Shown here piece after piece: positions 1 to 14,000 of a stretch of DNA of 64,000 bases. Both the position numbers and the translations under genes were made by a program. Where the stretch lies: NCBI RefSeq assembly GCF_947623445.1, contig NC_135243.1, positions 8,310,501 through 8,374,500 of the forward strand. Direction: 5' to 3'. Source of the DNA: Clavelina lepadiformis. Lineage: Eukaryota; Chordata; Ascidiacea; Aplousobranchia; Clavelinidae. Under the pieces are notes generated by a model. It ran no database searches, had not been told where the DNA came from, and saw only the letters and a list, made by a program, of their open reading frames with translations. Position 1 is the first letter of the stretch. The number at the start of each line of letters is the position of its first letter.

Positions 1-109
1 TGATAACACTAGCATTGGCAGCGGTGCCAGTGGTGTCGAGGGTCATTATTCCTTGACCCACAGTTGGGACGAGATAGACCCAAATCAACCAGTACAGATA
101 CCGATATGA
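1..109 (+). CDS. 3' end of an unidentified gene
   Basis: An open frame enters the window and ends at TGA 107-109. Its last residues read SWDEIDPNQPVQIPI. The tail is rich in Gly, Ser and Asp and I do not recognise the family. A canonical AATAAA lies at 236-241 and another AAATAAA near 263-270, which fits a 3' UTR of 130-170 bases. The exon start lies outside the window, so exon structure, length and function cannot be judged. The reading frame and poly(A) signals are seen; that it is a real gene end is inferred. Confidence 0.5.
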   Translation, partial: DNTSIGSGASGVEGHYSLTHSWDEIDPNQPVQIPI

Positions 110-235
110 TCACATATTTTTACACGTACCTTTACATACGTATCCGTTGGTTGTAGCCTGCAGTTAGATACGAGCCGTTTTAGTAAGCTTTTCGTTTCAG
201 CCATAATATTCATTTCAAAACAGCTAGTGTGCCGC

Positions 236-241
236 AATAAA
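236..241 (+). terminator. Poly(A) signal of the left-edge gene
   Basis: AATAAA lies 127 bases after the stop codon of the partial gene at the left edge, with a second A-rich copy about 25 bases further on. Confidence 0.45.
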
Positions 242-2059
242 ACATTTTGTAATTCGCTTCTTAAATAAAAACGTTTGCACTTTTCACCTGTCCTGTTGTC
301 ACAATATTCTCTACATCTTGTGGTCTTGTTGCATTTAACAACATTGGCGAAAAGTTGCAGAAGGCGACGTGTTAGATAATATTATTTTAGTCTGGGAGGT
401 AATCTTCCTCAGCACATCTATAAGGGCGTCCAGTGGTGCATTGGAGGGGGATCCCCGTCACCCCACTTTTTTGACGAGAGATCACGATCCTTTACTTTTT
501 CTTGCTTTGTTTCATTTTATCCCCATTTTCATGTACATTTGGATACAATACCATACCTGTTTGACAGCGAATCTCACTTTCTTTTTAGGAATACACCGCT
601 GGGGGCGTCCAAACTGCGGCCCAGATCTGGCCAACCGCCATCAGTCCAATTTATTTCGTACAATATATTCAAAAGGTAGCCTTGTGATAAAAACAATGGT
701 TGTTGCATAAGATGTTTGACCACATGGTCAGAACGGAATGCCAGTGTGATATTCTTTCAAGCCTACTCGTTGTTAAGTTTCCGTATACAGTACTGTAGTT
801 CATTCTTCAATGAGAGCCGCCCTTCAAGAACACTTTTCCATCAGAAAAGGCTTCAGAACTACGCACGAGTTATTGGCGGTTCAAATTTATGATTGTGTCT
901 GTACATTCATCAACTCACTACAAATGCACTTATAGTAAACTATCAGTATTGGCCGTTGTTTGTCTATATTTGTCCAAATGTTTTGTGGGATACGACCAAC
1001 ATCAATTCCTAATCTCATGTCAGCTTTAATTTTGGCAACTTACCGAAAATCGATGCTTTGGAGTTTAAGGCTCATTTGTAAAAAACTCCGCCGTTTTCAC
1101 GCCTGGTCTGCGGCAAAGCAAAAGCAGAGAGAAGTTTTTATTGGGATCAGCAGAACGTAAAACCGTCGTTTAATGATAATTCCCGAAGTTGAACTTACTT
1201 ATCATTACCAGATTCACTAACGCTATAGCCTACTTTACGTTTGAAATGCAATATCTCACCACTAAACTGTCGGAGAGGGATGTAGGCTGCCCCGGAACAA
1301 TTATTTGGTTGAATAGTCAGGTTAAAATATTAACCACAAAAATCGCACCTCGCAAAAATATTATTAGTGTTGAGCTGAAATTGATTCTGCGATAATGGTC
1401 CTAGCTCTGCACTTGATAAGAACACAAAATATGAGTTAAGACTTGGAGAGTAATTGAAAATTCATTAAGAGGTAATGGTGACGTAATGTTTATAAAAATA
1501 TCTTTGTAGAAAACTACGAGCGACTAATCGTACATTAAAATGCTCTATAAAAGTTATAAATATTTGGCCATAAGGTATAATATGAAATAAGCACCGAAAA
1601 ACACTCTCGAGTGTAAAAGCAAAGCACGATAACTGAAAAACACAGCAACAGCGCCTCTACCGCTAATAAAAATCGTCCTAGCTTTCGAGACAATTCGCAT
1701 TACAGTGCTAGAAATCCTGGTAATATTCGTACTAATAACCCAGCGTCTGCGGCAATTTTTGATGCTATAACGTATAGTTGTAATGTCGTCATGCAAGACT
1801 TGCTAAACGAGTCCATTACTTTAGCCCACTCTTCACGATAGATCGCATTATTTGCCAGTCAGGCAATTTTTAGCAAGGTATTGAAAACATTGAAGTTGTG
1901 TGACGATTATGGTATTATTAGTCTCATACCTCTAACATGTGTTTCAAACAGTTCTTCATACTTTTCATGTTCAAAGATTACCGAGCATTTCAATGCGAAT
2001 TATCTCAAAGGCTGGGCTGTAGCATTATGACGCAAGAAAGTAAACAGAATTGTTGTGTT
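242..2059. other. Intergenic, no gene seen
   Basis: Frames here are short and unlike any family I know. Around 600-660 there is a stretch (GTCCAAACTGCGGCCCAG and following) that looks like the interior of a decayed hAT-type MITE, but I see no second end. The rest is AT-rich and featureless. The 3' UTR of the minus-strand RPGRIP1L-like gene must end in here; the nearest minus-strand AATAAA I found is about 1137-1142, some 900 bases past the stop, so I do not assign it firmly. Confidence 0.4.
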
Positions 2060-5000
2060 CTACGAGTCGCTTTCACGCAAGCGAGCGTGCAGTTCCTCCT
2101 TGATAGCTCGAAGTACCGCAAGCGCTTCGATTGTGACGTTCAGTTTGCCGACCACCTCGTCAGGATTACGTAGGTCTTGCACAGGGACGTCACCATCGAT
2201 GATGTCACAGCCATCTTCCAATATGGCGGCGAAGTCAACTGTCGCCGTTCCTTAAACAAAACCTTCTTGTGACGGAAATGCACTTGTTTAAAAAGTATTT
2301 CACAAATTTTCGTAAAATTGTTCTTATTCAATATAAGCAATATCGAAGAAAATTGAAAATGTTGATTAACGCTGAGTTTTTATTAACCAGAGACCACTGA
2401 TGTTCAAGATATCGCGGTTGAAAGGCTGCAACTTAGCCTTGAAAAACGTCCCATACAGTCTAGGGTTGCCATACCGTCCGGAAAATTCCGGACATGTCCG
2501 GAATGTAGGGTTAAATTTTGCGTCCGGGAGGAATTTAAAAAAATGCTCAAATGTCCGGAATTTTATGATGGGCGTTTTGGGGGAATTAGAATTGCGGGAA
2601 TAATCCTGTAAATCAGAGGTGTCCAACACGTGGCACGCGACGAGTCTTACCTAGACCCTAGCGGCCTAGCCTAGAGATCAAATCAGAAATAGTCCAATAG
2701 CCTAGTGAATTCACGACACTATGTTCAAAAATCCACTCCGGTATACAATGGATAGGCAAAGCATTGCTAGTGTGACGTCATATTGACAGACAATGTGTTC
2801 ATACCTTATTTTTAAAAACCGCTAGTGGGCACTAAAGAGTGTCCGGATTTTAGGCCACGAAAATATGGTAACCCTACCATACAGTCTTTTTCATTTCACT
2901 AAACTAAGCAGCCAAAGTGTATAAGATTTAATATTTTAAATGTTTATGTGAGTGCATGAACTGTATCGCTTTACCTATCTCTTCACAATCGCCTTCCTCG
3001 TCGTTCGCTGGTTCTGATACCACCGTCATTTTGAATGACGTATGACCTGACGTCATCATGGTTGAAAGAAGGTTACGTTGTTCTGAGTGTTCTAACGCGT
3101 CCACCTTCATTTCTGCCGAAAATAAACATTTTCGAACAAATATTTTATTTATGTCGAAAAAAGTGACAGTGCAATTTACTTTACGGACCAACAATTAATG
3201 CGAACCTAATGTCTAAATCTAAATGTAATCCTTCAAATCATTTTGATTTTTAAAAAACAGAACGACTTAAACTTTCACTTAAAGTAGAAAACAAAAACAT
3301 CACAAAGTAAACTTAACGTTACTCTGAGCACAAAAACTCTCAATACTGTTCACGTCGCTGATAAACAACCCATCAACTTACTCTTGTCGAACGTATACAT
3401 TAATTTTTCCTCTTTGTTTTGCGGTTTGTCAACTGCGTCTGGGGTTTCTTCAACCGTTCCCAGGAAGTCGTATTCGATGAACAGTTTCTCAATTTCATCA
3501 TCTTCCCAAACACTTGTATTTGGGTCAAGGGTCAGGTGGTTAATGCAAATATGCACAGTGTCAGAAACCTAAAAGAGCATAGACAAGGAAACGACATCAC
3601 ATGCAGCTTGGGATGACATGAATAAAATCTATTAAAATACAACTTGGCCAAGCTAATTACACTTTTGAAATGCTCAAAATACCACAGATTTTAAAGGGTT
3701 GTCGGTCCCAATCAAATGAATAGAATGAAAGTAAAATAAACCTGAAGGACATTTTGTGCCATGCCATACCTTGCTCCCTGGTGCTGTCTTTACCTCCTTA
3801 GAATCTTCTTCCACGGTCTCATCTTTTCCATCGGTTTCTTCTAGATCGGTACTGGCTCCTCCAGTGTCATCAGGAATTTCCTCAATATCTTCTTCAATCT
3901 CTGATTCTATTTCAATAGATAAGAGAAAAGATGGAAATGGTGTGCGTTGGTATATGAGTAAAATCATATGGTAGCACCAGGAAGGAGATAATAATCAAAT
4001 AACCATTTACACTTGATACATCACGCATGGTAATATTAATTAAAAGTTAATCTTATAAACATCCAGCAATATATTTCACAATTATATCATAAAATATAAC
4101 GATCAACAGCAATAAAATGTTAAGTCTTTGCAGTCACCTTCCTCATTCTGGTGTGGACTCCCTGACTGTTCATCACGATCATCTTCTTCATCCTGCCTAG
4201 CTTCCATCTTTTTCTCCGGTTTAACCACAAGAATCTGAGAATCCATAGATTCCACTTCTGATATATCATCATCTTCATGAACCAAACTAAACAGAATGAT
4301 GTTGGAAAAAGTATGTCCTGTTTCACAAATTTGTGGCAGCAGAATGTTCAAAGACAGGTAAAACGTTCTTTACCAATGACTTTTAATATTGGTACCAGAC
4401 ATTGATACAAGTTATTTCATAATATTTTAAACTGCTTTAATTTCCTTCTTACTATCTTTTACTAATCATGATTAAAAGTACTTCAACTATCAATAACTTT
4501 ACAACAGAAATCGCTAACACAATGTATTACACAATCTATGCACAAAAGCTTAATAAAATTTACACAAGATGTTTTTGATGTGTTATGCTATGATATAAAG
4601 GTTATGTGCATCTGAGTAAATTCCAAATTTATAAAACAGATAAAAACACACGTTTTTGATTCCTCTTCTTTCGTAGTAGGGGATGGTGTCTTCACATTCC
4701 TAACAGAGGAATCCTGCTTCGATGTGACTTGGATCGGTTTGGGGAATTCGTCATTTTGTAAGATCTCTTCCAAACTATCTACATCCTCATCATCAACAAC
4801 ATCAACTTTCTGTATTGGCTTCAAACTGCGAGTCTGATAAAAGATTTGCAAAATGCAAAAATTTGTATAAATAACATTGTTAATATTTTTACGAGCTGTG
4901 ACAATCATAATTCTAGTTTAAGCATATTTAAGTGTTTATGGTAACTTTATTTCTAAAGGTCTGTTCACAAAACACAGATCGACAGTTGTATCAACATCAA

Positions 5001-8000
5001 TCTACAGTAAACATGACATACTGTTCTTGCAAGAGGTATTGGTTTTTCCATTCCTGGTTCCACCAGAGTAACTTTCTTTATCTAAGATTAAAAAATGTTT
5101 ATAAAAGAAACAAAAAAGTTATTATCTTCGACATTCAAATGACTTTAATCTAAAATCTTTCTTAAAAATGGTAGACTTAATTGATTACTAAATCTCTTCA
5201 ACAAACTTGAAATACTCAAAAGCATTTAAACCTCTAGTTTGTCAGCATCCACGTCTTTATCATTTTGTTTAGTTTGAGCCACTTTGAGAGGTTCAGTTTC
5301 ATCGTCTTCATCATCAAACGAAGCAACTTCGTCCTGAGTATCATCTTTTTCATCCTCATCAACTTTCTCAGCTGATCTCACTGACTCCTTTGCATCACTT
5401 TGCACTTCTTCATCGGGATGATCCGATTCCTCCAGTTCCTCTGAGATTTCTTCTTCAATTTCACTTTCCATTTCTTCTGGCTGATCTTTCTCCACAGTTT
5501 TCTGCTTTGCTGGAGGTTCTTCCTTAGGTTTTTCAAGCTCTGAATCATCAAGTAGGATTGATTCTTCCTTCTTGGGAAGAGGACCAGGATTGTCTTGCAG
5601 AACTCGTGTTGGTTCATGGTGTGGTGTTTGGATTGGTTGGAGAGCTGGTTGTGATGGTTTTGGAAGTTTGGTTGCGACATTTCTAAAAACACTTTTTATT
5701 TTAAATGTAAAAACAATAATGTACAACAACTGACAAAACAACGTGTAAATTCATTCATAACTTGAATAATAGTACAGTACCAAAAGTATGAAGAAGACGT
5801 AGCCAACACGAACAAAATAAAAACATACAACAGGTCCCGTGTAATGATCTTACTGTCTCTTCTTGGGGGTAACAGGAGGCTTCTTCATCAACTTCTGAGC
5901 TTCATTGATCTCCTTATCCTCCTCCACAGACTTTTCGCTCTTCATCACTCCTTCTGGGGATTTGTACGGCAACTGCCATCTGGCTCCAACCTCAACTGTG
6001 CCATTGTCAGATCCATCTCGCTGCAAACAATCCAAAGACTTATAATTCTAAATGCAAATTGCTGAAAATCGTGTACCTATGGCTACTTATTTATTACTCG
6101 TGTATTTCTTGCATTAAATTGGCATTTCAGTGACACTACAAGATCGTCTTGCTGTAAATCTCTTTAAAAGCAATATCATGTATTTGTTGTAAGGATAATA
6201 TGCTGTTGTTGGGAGATTCCAGATAACTGTGAGATTATTGCCATACAAAGGTCAGCATTTTTAGCATTACCACGGTGCGGTTTAGTTATGCATCTAGACT
6301 AGTAGGCAAACAAAGGAGCAATGATGTCAAGATATCCTGTGTACAAAGATACGAAGTTGGGTAGAAAGCCATACCAATGATGGCAATAATATACACCATA
6401 TTTTATACAACATACTCAATTTACTCATACTAGTAAAGCCTGAGAAGAAATTATGCATATATTGTTCTCTTCCAACCTTGATAAGCTGGAATGGGGCTTT
6501 GATGATCTTGTTATGTGCCAATGGTAAGAGATCAATCAATGCTTTGCCAAGATATGACGATACTTCAGGGTCGGTATCGTCGAACACGTAGATAACCAAT
6601 TTCTGTGAAACAAAAATCAGATACATCATAAATTGCCTATGTTTATGAAAGAATAATTTGGCCTTGCATGATACCAGAAATTAATTGTTTTTGATAAAAA
6701 TTTTAATAGAGAGCTAAAGGCTAAAATGTGCTAAAGACTTCTTATGGTAACAAGATACACAAAAAGTAGATGACCACTGTCCATAACAGCGCTATATGAG
6801 CTGTTGTCTATTGGCTCAATGTCTTAGTCAAAAAGGACAAATACGTTTACATGACATGATTGCAAGATTTTTAAAAATTGATCTTACCTCCGACTTAAGA
6901 TAAGCATCAAGGTCAGAGTTCATGTGTACAGGGTACGCTTGTCTGTCATCAAAATGCGGGTTGTTTGTGCTCGGAATTATATTTGTGTCATGATCGGCAA
7001 AGTCGAAGAACTTGTATACACAGTAGATGTTGGGCTGTACACCTGGGAAAGTTCAAATTTTGAAATGACGAAAAGGCATAAATGAAAAGAAAAATTACCT
7101 GCACAAATGTAGTTTCTAAACAGAAATCTGATTGTGTTTGTGATTAACTGATTACAAAAACGATAAGAAAACACAATAAAATTTTGGTTGTAGTCAAGTC
7201 CATTACAAAGTGTTTCTTTATGACTTTATTATCACAGAAAAAAAAATCAAAATCAAGTTACCTTCCCTACGGCCCATTACGTGATTGCACGATATTATTT
7301 GCAAAAGAATTTGATTGCTGTTATCACTGGAGGTCACCTCCATTTGAGAGTCAAGAACTTCTAAGGTCTTCCTGGTTGCGGCTGTGTTTGCTGACAAGTA
7401 ACCAAGCGCTTTTGTGCGCTCCTGCACGGAAAACAAGTTTTGAAGTCATTTTAACCATTGTGCTTCATATCAATAAATCACGTTCAGTTACAGCTAAGAA
7501 GAACTGGATAGATAGACATGGTCAGATGCAATGTTGTTAAAAAAGCTCTTTAAGGAACATTTTTCATGCCACTTTTGAAATATTATTATCTCTTACTCGA
7601 TAAAGTCTAATAGCCTGATCCATTGGAACTCTCAAACGAACCCAGAAGTCTAAAGAACCATAGTTGCTCCCGTCCAAACCTAGAATAGATCATCAAGCTA
7701 CACAAAACACTAGCAACCATTTACACAACATATCTGGGAGCTGACTTCCTCAAAACAAAATATGCAGTCACGATATCAACATAGGTTTACCAGTTAAACT
7801 TGCAGATCCATGTAGTTTGCCGTGCGGCTTGTCCAGAAGTTGATTGAATTTAATTTTACATGCAGCAATAGTCGTGTGTTCAATGCCCATGGCTTGATGC
7901 AGCTCAAATATCGTGCTTTCCTGTGGAAGCAATGAGTAAGGTTCATGCATCCACAATGAGATGTACAAAGAAATACTGATAACACAGCTTAACTTTGAAA

Positions 8001-11000
8001 AAAGCAAATTACTGTACGCAGGATTGCACATATATGGACCAGTATGAATAAGGACGATACCTAATCGATGAAAAACTTGCTCTCAGGTATAAAAGAGTTG
8101 AAAGCAAAGCAAAAACATGTTATAAAGTCTTGTCATATGTCTAACCCCACCTTTTGTAAATGATGTAGAAAAAGATCGTTCACTTTTACTGTAAACTGTG
8201 CAGTGAAGTCAAAAAGAGGACTGCAAGAGACAAAAACACTTTTCAAAAACGATGTCACAAAAAAAGAGAACATTCAACCATCAAAACACACACTACCTTG
8301 CACTTTTCTGTATTGGTGTGCTGACAAGCTCATAATCATAGAAGGCGTACGTCACGAACAGCGACGGATTTCGATCATCGAGTGCAATCTGCGCATCTTT
8401 GGTCAACGTCACTTTGCTGACATTGATCTCAAACAGATTTTCACCGCGCTCAAGTTGAATTGTTTCATCCAGCTGACTATCAACTTCCCACTAAAGCAAA
8501 TTGTGATTTATTCTCTGATATTACCAAACAATGGTAACTAAATAGTAACCATCGGTAATTAGATAATCCACAAGACGTTAGAGTATTTTTGAGACCACAG
8601 GTAGTTATAGCTACTTCGTTATCAGGCTGGAACTTGAACTGTTTGGTTCCATATGCAACATCATGAAGTTGGTTTTCTAATTTCTGTAGACATAAAGGTA
8701 TATAACCTATAATGTAATTACCAAATCAATTTTCTTGCAAACACCATTAACCGAGTAACTTAACCAACTTAACTTTACTGTAAATGAAATTTTACACACT
8801 GATGTAACTATCAAAAGCTGCAGCATACAATGTCTTTAAACAAAACATATTCTTTCCGACCTTTATCCTAGCGGCACGTGCATCGAGTAACCTTGCGTTC
8901 CGATCTAGTTTCTCTTCATAACCTCGCTTCACTTCTTCAAGTTGATTTGAGACGTTTTCCACCTGAATAAACACACCAAGACAAAAAACATGCTTGTAGA
9001 GAAAGTGAAGTAAGGAGTGAAATCAATCTAATCAGTGAAAAGTGACACTTCAGTGAAACTAAATGGTAGCCCCTAAATGCAATGATGCAAGGCAAAAAGC
9101 AAAAAGCTAAATGCAAAAAGATAAAAACATTAAGAGATAAGAAAAAAGGGGTCATAACACTATACTTAAAGTCTGATCATATGAAACGAAGGTTCTTGAA
9201 AGCAAAAACAATCGAGGCCATACCAAAATGGTTATAAATAGCAATAGTCATATTATCTGTGGTTACAATACGCATCTGCTACTGTAATTAATTAATCAAG
9301 CCATTGCAGGAATGGAGAACTGGAGGTATTACTACAATGCTGGACTACACTACTAATAAGCTCAAACAGTTCTGTAATTCAATAGCAACTGTAGTTGCTA
9401 AAACGGTACTACAACAATTAATCAGAAGTAGGGGGCGATATTAATATAATGGGACTAACAGAATACTTATTAACACCAAAGCAGAGATTTCATAACATGC
9501 CACACCTCCATCTGATAGTCCTTGTTTATCTTATGCTGCATCAGCAACATTTCTCTGGTCTTGTCAAGTTCCTGAATTGTTTCAGCATGCTGCGCTTGTA
9601 GTTCCGAGAATTCAACATTTATATCTAAAAAAAATTTATCTCTTCAATTTAAAATTTTAAGTAAAAATACTTGGCGACAGTTTAACAAAACTTTTTTAAT
9701 GACATTACGACTACATGAGTTGACATAGTATATTTTTCAAGGATCCTCATGTTCAGGGAAATCATTATCGAAGTTGCCGGCTAGCTCGCCTGGGTATTGT
9801 CTTATAATAACAAATCAGTCTTTCCTGTTGACAGAGGTATTTGTCAAATAGTCATGTAAACTAAAAATCATCTCTATGTCTCCATTCTGCACTTGACTGT
9901 GAATGCAATTCTGCATGTTTTGTTTCCCAGGATAAAAATGTTGGTGCAAAATTCTTGAGAAATATTAAATTTGTTTAAACGGCAAAATATGACAAATCCT
10001 TCAAGTCCTAGTACAATGAAAGTTTAGTCATCACTAAAAAGGCATAAATGAACAAGTCTTCTCGACAGCCATCTCAATTCTGAATAAGTTTGTGGTTCTA
10101 TATTTTTACACATGAACAATATTATGTTCGAATCTCGACTATAAATTTTATATACTACTTCTACATAGCACTTTTTGGCATTATTTGTTAAGATTTTGTA
10201 ACGTACCAAACACAGGGGTTACGAAGTATGTAGAGTGTGGCACATTACAAACAGGAACAATAAAACCGGGTTTTAAATATTTCATTTGTATCAATATGCA
10301 CGGCAAAGTTTTCTTTTCATTTTGGTCATTTACTTATCCTGAGCTTCCTAACATATCAGAACATAACCTTATGGTGGTTCATTGTAAATCTGAAGCAGAC
10401 CAACTAGCTTCATTTTCACTTAAAGAGCCGCTGACAGAATTTTTAGCGTGGTTGCTCTTTTCAAAGAACATGAAGTATAAATGGTATAATGCTTAACGCT
10501 GTTTTGTTGCCTTTGTTTTTTAAGTGATACTAAACATTACAATGATTAGATCAAGCTTAGATTAAGTAGAACTATGCCGCTATACTGTAGCTAAAATAAA
10601 GTAACACTTACACTGTACGTCTACAATGAAAAGTAGCAAAGTCATAGCTGCATGCTAGCAGACATGACTTCAATATACTGTTTTAATCAAAAATAAGCAT
10701 GCAAAAAGACCAAGTTAAAACTGTCCAAACATTATTGCGTCATAATGCGATAAATTCAAGAATATCTTCTGTAAAAACTGACACATCAAGCTTTCAAATT
10801 ATAGCGTTAAAAACAGCACTGGCTTTTTAACCGTGGGATACAAGTAAAAAAGTAATGTTCGGTTTGAGCTGGTGAAAAAATAACACCGACTCATATCGGT
10901 CCAGTTCATAAATCCTGATATAAACCACTGAACTTCATGTGATAACGTGTTATAAATACAACTGCCAGTATTTTAGTTAAATCCGACAAACCTTTTGGCC

Positions 11001-14000
11001 CATCATCTATGCTCTCAAGGAAGTCGGGTCGTTCTCTTTGAGCTGCAGCATGTCGCCTCTGCCTAATAACAGATAACGCTTCACGAAGTTCTTCCACATT
11101 AACAGAATCATCTGGAAAAAAAGAGAGTTGATGAGTGTGGAGTTGGAGTGTTATGTGAGAAAAAAGGGTCTAAATCTGGCGTTTACCTGCTGCAGAATAA
11201 AGCTTTAACCGTTCTCTTAGGTCTTGATTCTCATGTTTTAGTCTATCTAATTCTCCATGGGCCTTTCTGCTATCAGAGTGTATTCTACTCACATAACCTG
11301 CAACATTACATGATAATAAGAACCTTCAATGCTTTAATGAAAAGCATATTTAAAATTTTTTTCCTTGGCTGATGATGATTAGATTTATTTTTTAGATGCA
11401 ATATATAGTAGGCATATATATTATTTAGTAGTAAAGAAGAACACACCTATCCACTATTGTTCAAAGGTGTATCACTTGATAAAGCGCTAACATTAAGTTA
11501 CCAAAAACCAAGCTAACTTTTGGAATAAAAACGCTAAAAACAATGGTAAGAATGTGCGGATTTTCTGACACATAACCTCTTTCATTTGATATTCTCTCTA
11601 GTACAATGTTCTTATCAGACATGTCAGCTTTGATAGCGACTTCTAATTGGGCAATTTGTGTCCGAAGTTTTCGTTCCATTTCTCTCCATTGTTGTTCCTT
11701 TTCTCGATCAAATGCACTGCAGTTTAGAAAATGCAGCTTAATTTCTGACGCATATTTAGCAGATGTGGTAAATTACTGTGTTGCCCCCAAGGGAGTATAC
11801 TTTAAAACTGTAAGAATTAGAAATACAAACTTAAAATATCTGTCTCGGATTGGCGAGAAAAATACCTTAGAAACTTTATTGAAACTGTGTAATACAGCAA
11901 TATTGCTTGTGAAAGGGTAAAATGATAAACGAGGTATTACCTGTCTGTAAGTTTATCATTTGCATCTTTCAATATGGCAACTTCATTTTCAAGTTCTCTT
12001 ACGTGTTCTTGAAGTTGAACAATTGTCCTTTGATGGCCACCGCCGTGTTTTAATGAGTTCTGTTTAAATGTCAAGTGCGGTTATAAGATAGGTTCTGTTT
12101 GAAGAGTGGGTGGAAAACAAAGAACTTATTTGCAATGTAGTTTGTTGCGAGATTTTATGACTTTTGGCAGTATGAGCTTCGCCATTACTAATATACAATG
12201 GTAATTGGCACTGCTGTCAATCAATCAACCAATCAATATGCACTTTCCATGAATATATATATATAGATACAGTACATATAGGCAATAGAGGAAGTGTATA
12301 CAGCGCATTGTGTATGTGCTTATAAATGTATATCAAAAAACGAGTTAATTATGTTACTTGTGTGAGAAAAGTTAAGCTGGTACTGTTTTTCAAAGCAAAG
12401 ATTTTACTTATTGAAGGGTATATGCTTTAACACTCTTTTAGCTGTTTAAAGTATTTAGAAGCTTATTACTACTCAGGATCTCATTTATTGCTGTAAAATT
12501 AAATCTATTTTAAAAAAGTATTTAAGATTAAAGTCTTGTGCTTGTCCATCACATATCAGCTGTTTTAAAAAGTTATTGATTCAAAATATGAAGAAGAAAA
12601 TAGTGCAATAACCTGAAGTGAGAGATTTTTTCTTTCTTCGTCTGCCACTTGTGCTTTCAATCTCTCCATTTCATGAATGACGCTGTTGTAACTGTCCCTT
12701 AGTCGTTCATAATTAGCATGGAGTTCACGCAACCTTAACATATGGTGATTATGAGATTAGTTTTTGAGTGCCGGTCTGATATTTTGGGTTATTCAATCGC
12801 TAACATTAAAAAAGGGATTCCATTTTTATGAAGTATTGTTTCCATGAAGGTTATCAACAAACATTATCTCAAGAAGTTTATTTTCGTGAAAGTTGAAGAA
12901 AAAAATACAATTACCTGGCATCTGATGAAATTAATTCGTTTGACTTTTCTTTCAGCAATCTTTGCACCTTTATGATTTCAATATTATCGCTCAAGGTCAC
13001 CTTTTTGGATGAGTTGACGTGCTCATGAACCTTTAACAGCTCATTTTCATGATTTGCGTCTGTTATACAACAAAATCAAACATTCAGCTAACTGCATTAA
13101 ATGACTTTTGTTTTTACTTCTTCTTACATTGCGGCTTCTGCAACTTTAAGAAATTATCACAACTTTACGAGAAAAGTCACAAATCAAATTTTGAATGATG
13201 TGTTGTACAAATATCAATAACTGAAATCTTCTTAAAAGCATCTGTTGATAGCAGTGGCAAGAAGTGACTATTTACTTCATAAATAGCGAGTTAAGATGCT
13301 TACTGTTTTTCAGTATGTCTTTCCTAAGACCCTGGGTTTCTTCTTCCATCCGTGCAATTTGCTCATGAAGAGCAAGTAGCTGCTGATGGAGACGATGGTT
13401 TTCATTTCTTGCTTCCTCCAGCAAACTGTGTCCATACCTGTTTGGTTGAGGTGAAACTGTACGAGTGCTGCAAATCAATAATGGACGTGATTTAAAATTC
13501 ATAAACTAGAAAATACGTCATTGATCAATTTATTTGGTTCTTCATTTAGATGGCGGCATGTATACTATTAATCATCACCATAAGAAAACTTCAATTAAGT
13601 TGGTCTATTGTTTTCATAACTACCTTTTTCTGTTACATTGTACCTCATACAATTCCTGTTACTATAATATTATCATAACTGATATCAGAAAGACTCCAAA
13701 AAATACCTCATTTTGTCAGAGTATGTTCTTCCTCCTGTGCGTGATCTAGGACTCTCGTCAGGTCTCTTCGGGACTCTTGAATCGATTCGAGACTGTACTC
13801 CGCTGTAGGGTGTTTGGCGCTTTCCTTGTGTAGACATTTGCTGGTGCATCACACGCATCTAATATTTAAAGTGTCATTTCTTAGAACATTACTATTCTTA
13901 TCAATCATTAATTCACATGTTCAATTTGTGAATATGGAATCAGACCGTTCCGATACAAATGATGAGGCAATTATTTGGGAACAGTATTAATTAATCAAAA

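Noticed and set aside
369..710. 113-codon plus-strand frame
   Set aside because: It overlaps what looks like a decayed MITE interior (GTCCAAACTGCGGCC) and has no family.
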